This document shows positions 61,917-64,000 of a DNA stretch of 64,000 nt, in pieces. The position numbers and the translations under genes were made by a program. Origin of the DNA: Vespa crabro (taxonomy: Eukaryota > Arthropoda > Insecta > Hymenoptera > Vespidae); contig NC_060965.1 of NCBI RefSeq assembly GCF_910589235.1, positions 850,001 to 914,000 on the forward strand, given 5' to 3'. Under the pieces are notes generated by a model. That model searched no databases. It was not told where the DNA came from and saw nothing but the letters and a program-made list of their open reading frames with translations. Each line of letters starts with the position of its first letter. Within the stretch, counting starts at the first letter, position 1.

Positions 61917-62842
61917 ATCTCTATCTCTCTCTCTCTCTCTATCTCTCACTCTCTTTGTATATCACACTATTTATGCACCTATATAGCCTGTGTCTGTTTC
62001 GTTATTCATTTTTTCTTTCCGCTCCTTTACGCGCGGCCGTGTGCCGTCGCGCTATACACCTTCTTTTCAATTTGCGTTGGTTTCAATTTTGATCCTCCTC
62101 CTTTTTCTATCCTATTCATTCTCCTTCTTTCGTTCTCTTCTACGTATTCATAAACTTGGCACACTCGCTTGGCCCACTTCCGCTAACACATATCCATCTT
62201 GCCATCCTCCCGGCCATTCCTTCCCTGGGTCACGTTCTTCGTGTCTCATGAAATTTTAATTCACGAAAAGCTTAGCTTGCGATCAACTTCTAAACGGACG
62301 GCATCGTCGGTAAGAAGCGCGTTTCATTTCGAAAGAAATTCTTATATCAAAGATCGAAGGAAACTATAGGTGATACTATACTTCTAGATTCTGTTTTTTT
62401 TTTTTATCCTTTCATATCACGTACACGAGAAAAGTAACAATAGCCTTCTCTGATTCCGGAAATACGTAACAAATTCTTAGCCATTCGTTTGGATTATTTA
62501 CGAAGAGGCTAGCTGAATCAGATTGGCCGCAATTTCCTCGATCGAAGACTAGCAATTTCTACCTTTGTTTGTCCACGTAGAAATACATCCCGACTATTAA
62601 ATATGTATTACTCGTTTCATACAGATCGTTCGTTGGTAATGAATCTTTCATATGTTCTCCTTCTAAATTCATAAAGGATTGCTGGAATGAGAAGCCTTAA
62701 ATTCATATCCCATGGAAGGTCGAACCCCCATCGAAGAAAGAGGGGAGATCATGACTCGACAAAAGCGTAAGATCTCTCTGATTTTCCGATGTTCGTATAC
62801 GCGACGAAAGATCGTATTTATATATAAGAATATTCTTAAAAG

Positions 62843-62844
<2 letters not shown>
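60486..62844. other. Intergenic, no supported gene
   Basis: CT arrays at 60570-60602 and 60708-60740, A-rich 61093-61115 and 61555-61595, CT/TATC-rich 61875-61955, and unique DNA at 60990-61550 and 62260-62840. A donor-like site near 62309 is unsupported by an ORF. Confidence 0.5.
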
Positions 62845-62877
<33 letters not shown>

Positions 62878-62878
62878 C
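62845..62878. repeat. Long poly(T) run
   Basis: About 34 consecutive T bases. Confidence 0.95.
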
Positions 62879-63299
62879 ACAAAGAGACTGACATCATCAA
62901 TACGTAAGATTATTTAATTATTTAGATATATTTCTTATCGATTTCAAATATTATCGATAAATAAATCTTTTCGAATTGAAACGTTCCCTCGATATTCCTT
63001 CAAATCATATTCGCACGAGAATAAGCTTGAATTTTCCACGATATCGACGACAACGCCAGCTGATTTCGAGCGTATAATACGAAACAAAATCTGGGTTGAA
63101 CTCTTGGAAAGATACAAAGCGCACCGAGGGAACGCTGTAAGATCGTATCTACTTCGAGAAGCAGGCAGACCTTTGAAATGGCTCGAGCAAGCACCGAGTA
63201 TAAAGAGAGAGTGAGAGAGAGAGAGAGAGATAGAGAGAGAGAGAAAAAGAAAAAGGCTGAAAGTAGTAGTACTTGTAATAGTAGTAGTAGTACTTGTAA

Positions 63300-63334
<35 letters not shown>

Positions 63335-64000
63335 ATAGTAGTAGTAGTAGTAAGGTACAAGAACACGTAAGGAAAATCACGTTCCAAGATTCGAATTCAG
63401 GTGTCGTAAATGGACGGCACTATGGCAAACGACAATTCGGATAGATGTTTAACTGAAGCGAATAGTATTGATACTTTTTACGATGAGAATATTATTGAAT
63501 ATAAAGGATTTTTAATGGACTTTGAAATTCTTTTTCAATTGGTTTATCGAATAATCAAGAATTGAAAGGTAAGGTATCAGGGAATGATTAAAATTTTTCT
63601 TTCTCTCTCTCTCATACACATACACACATACACACACTCTGACTCTTTCTCTCTTTTTCTTTCTCTTTGCTCATGAAGGAAAATGTGTTCCTGACCTTTC
63701 GATCGAATTTTGTCATTCACGTCGAAGGGAATATTGTAAGGAAAGGAAAAAGGTCCCGGCGGCGACAAAGAGATTCTAGAGAAATTTGTGAAGACGATCA
63801 AGATCTCTTGAGTGACTCTCGATGAATACAAAGGGAGTAGCTCGTAGAATTTGGCTGATAGGATAGAAAAAGAGAGAAAATGAGAGAGAGAGAGAGAAAA
63901 AAAGAGAAAGAGAGAGGTAACTAGATCTTTCTCCCTCTCTCTCTCTCTATCTCTCTCTCTTTCTTTTATAAGCTCGAGGCAAATGGATGGAGATGTGGTA
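62879..64000. other. Intergenic, trinucleotide and GA repeats, no gene seen
   Basis: GA at 63207-63250, (AGT)n at 63261-63352, CA/CT at 63601-63660 and GA/CT at 63870-63965. The long minus frames at 63387-62944 start inside the AGT repeat. Unique DNA at 63360-63590 and 63670-63860 shows nothing recognisable. Confidence 0.55.
63261..63352. repeat. (AGT)n with higher-order units
   Basis: AGT units interrupted twice by ACTTGTAAT, giving two copies of a larger unit of about 18-21 bases before a pure AGT stretch with one AAT. Confidence 0.9.

Noticed and set aside
62544..62558. Similarity to miR-7
   Set aside because: Internal mismatch and no opposing arm; short matches of this kind are expected by chance.
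62715..62735. tRNA B-box-like GGTTCGACC on the minus strand
   Set aside because: No matching A box, acceptor stem or anticodon arm around it.

Overview
The window reads as nuclear DNA of a hymenopteran insect, most probably an aculeate such as a wasp or bee. The basis is one complete gene near the left end, spanning 995-3512 on the + strand: a seven-exon blue-sensitive visual opsin. Its 378-residue product follows honeybee blue opsin closely, down to the length of its N-terminal tail. AT-rich composition, A/T homopolymers and very abundant (AG/CT)n and (TA)n microsatellites agree with a hymenopteran genome. The species cannot be fixed from this sequence alone.

Layout. Positions 1-994 hold the opsin 5' flank, with a TATA box, a rhodopsin-core-like element and a long leader. 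The coding exons run from 995 to 3512, followed by a short 3' UTR with a polyadenylation signal at 3787. The remaining ~60 kb holds no gene that can be named. It alternates between microsatellite-rich filler, usually one (AG/CT)n or (TA)n array every 0.5-1.5 kb, and islands of normal-complexity DNA almost free of simple repeats. The clearest islands are 8441-9200, 9480-10130, 15310-15500, 19740-19915, 24950-25140, 33190-34080, 36130-36370 and 46550-46790. Several islands are rich in TAAT/ATTA homeodomain-type motifs, inverted repeats and palindromes, and look like candidate cis-regulatory elements. GC-richer islands at 13560-13760, 28990-29480 and 45060-45400 could be promoters or conserved elements.

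A few uncertain coding or exon signals lie in the desert: a possible 98-nt internal exon at 42726-42823 (+), a possible non-coding first exon ending at a strong splice donor at 21737 (+), a 53-codon ORF at 17718-17879 (+), a 161-codon ORF at 54826-54341 (-) and a 74-codon ORF at 41026-40802 (-). None has a recognisable family. I found no tRNA, rRNA, CRISPR array, operon or intact transposon, and no new molecular system that I can defend.

The most useful leads are the opsin gene model with its promoter, an opsin intron that is open in frame, the regulatory-looking block at 8441-10130, and a diverged duplicated segment on the minus strand at 27712-28290 whose two copies share a reading frame.
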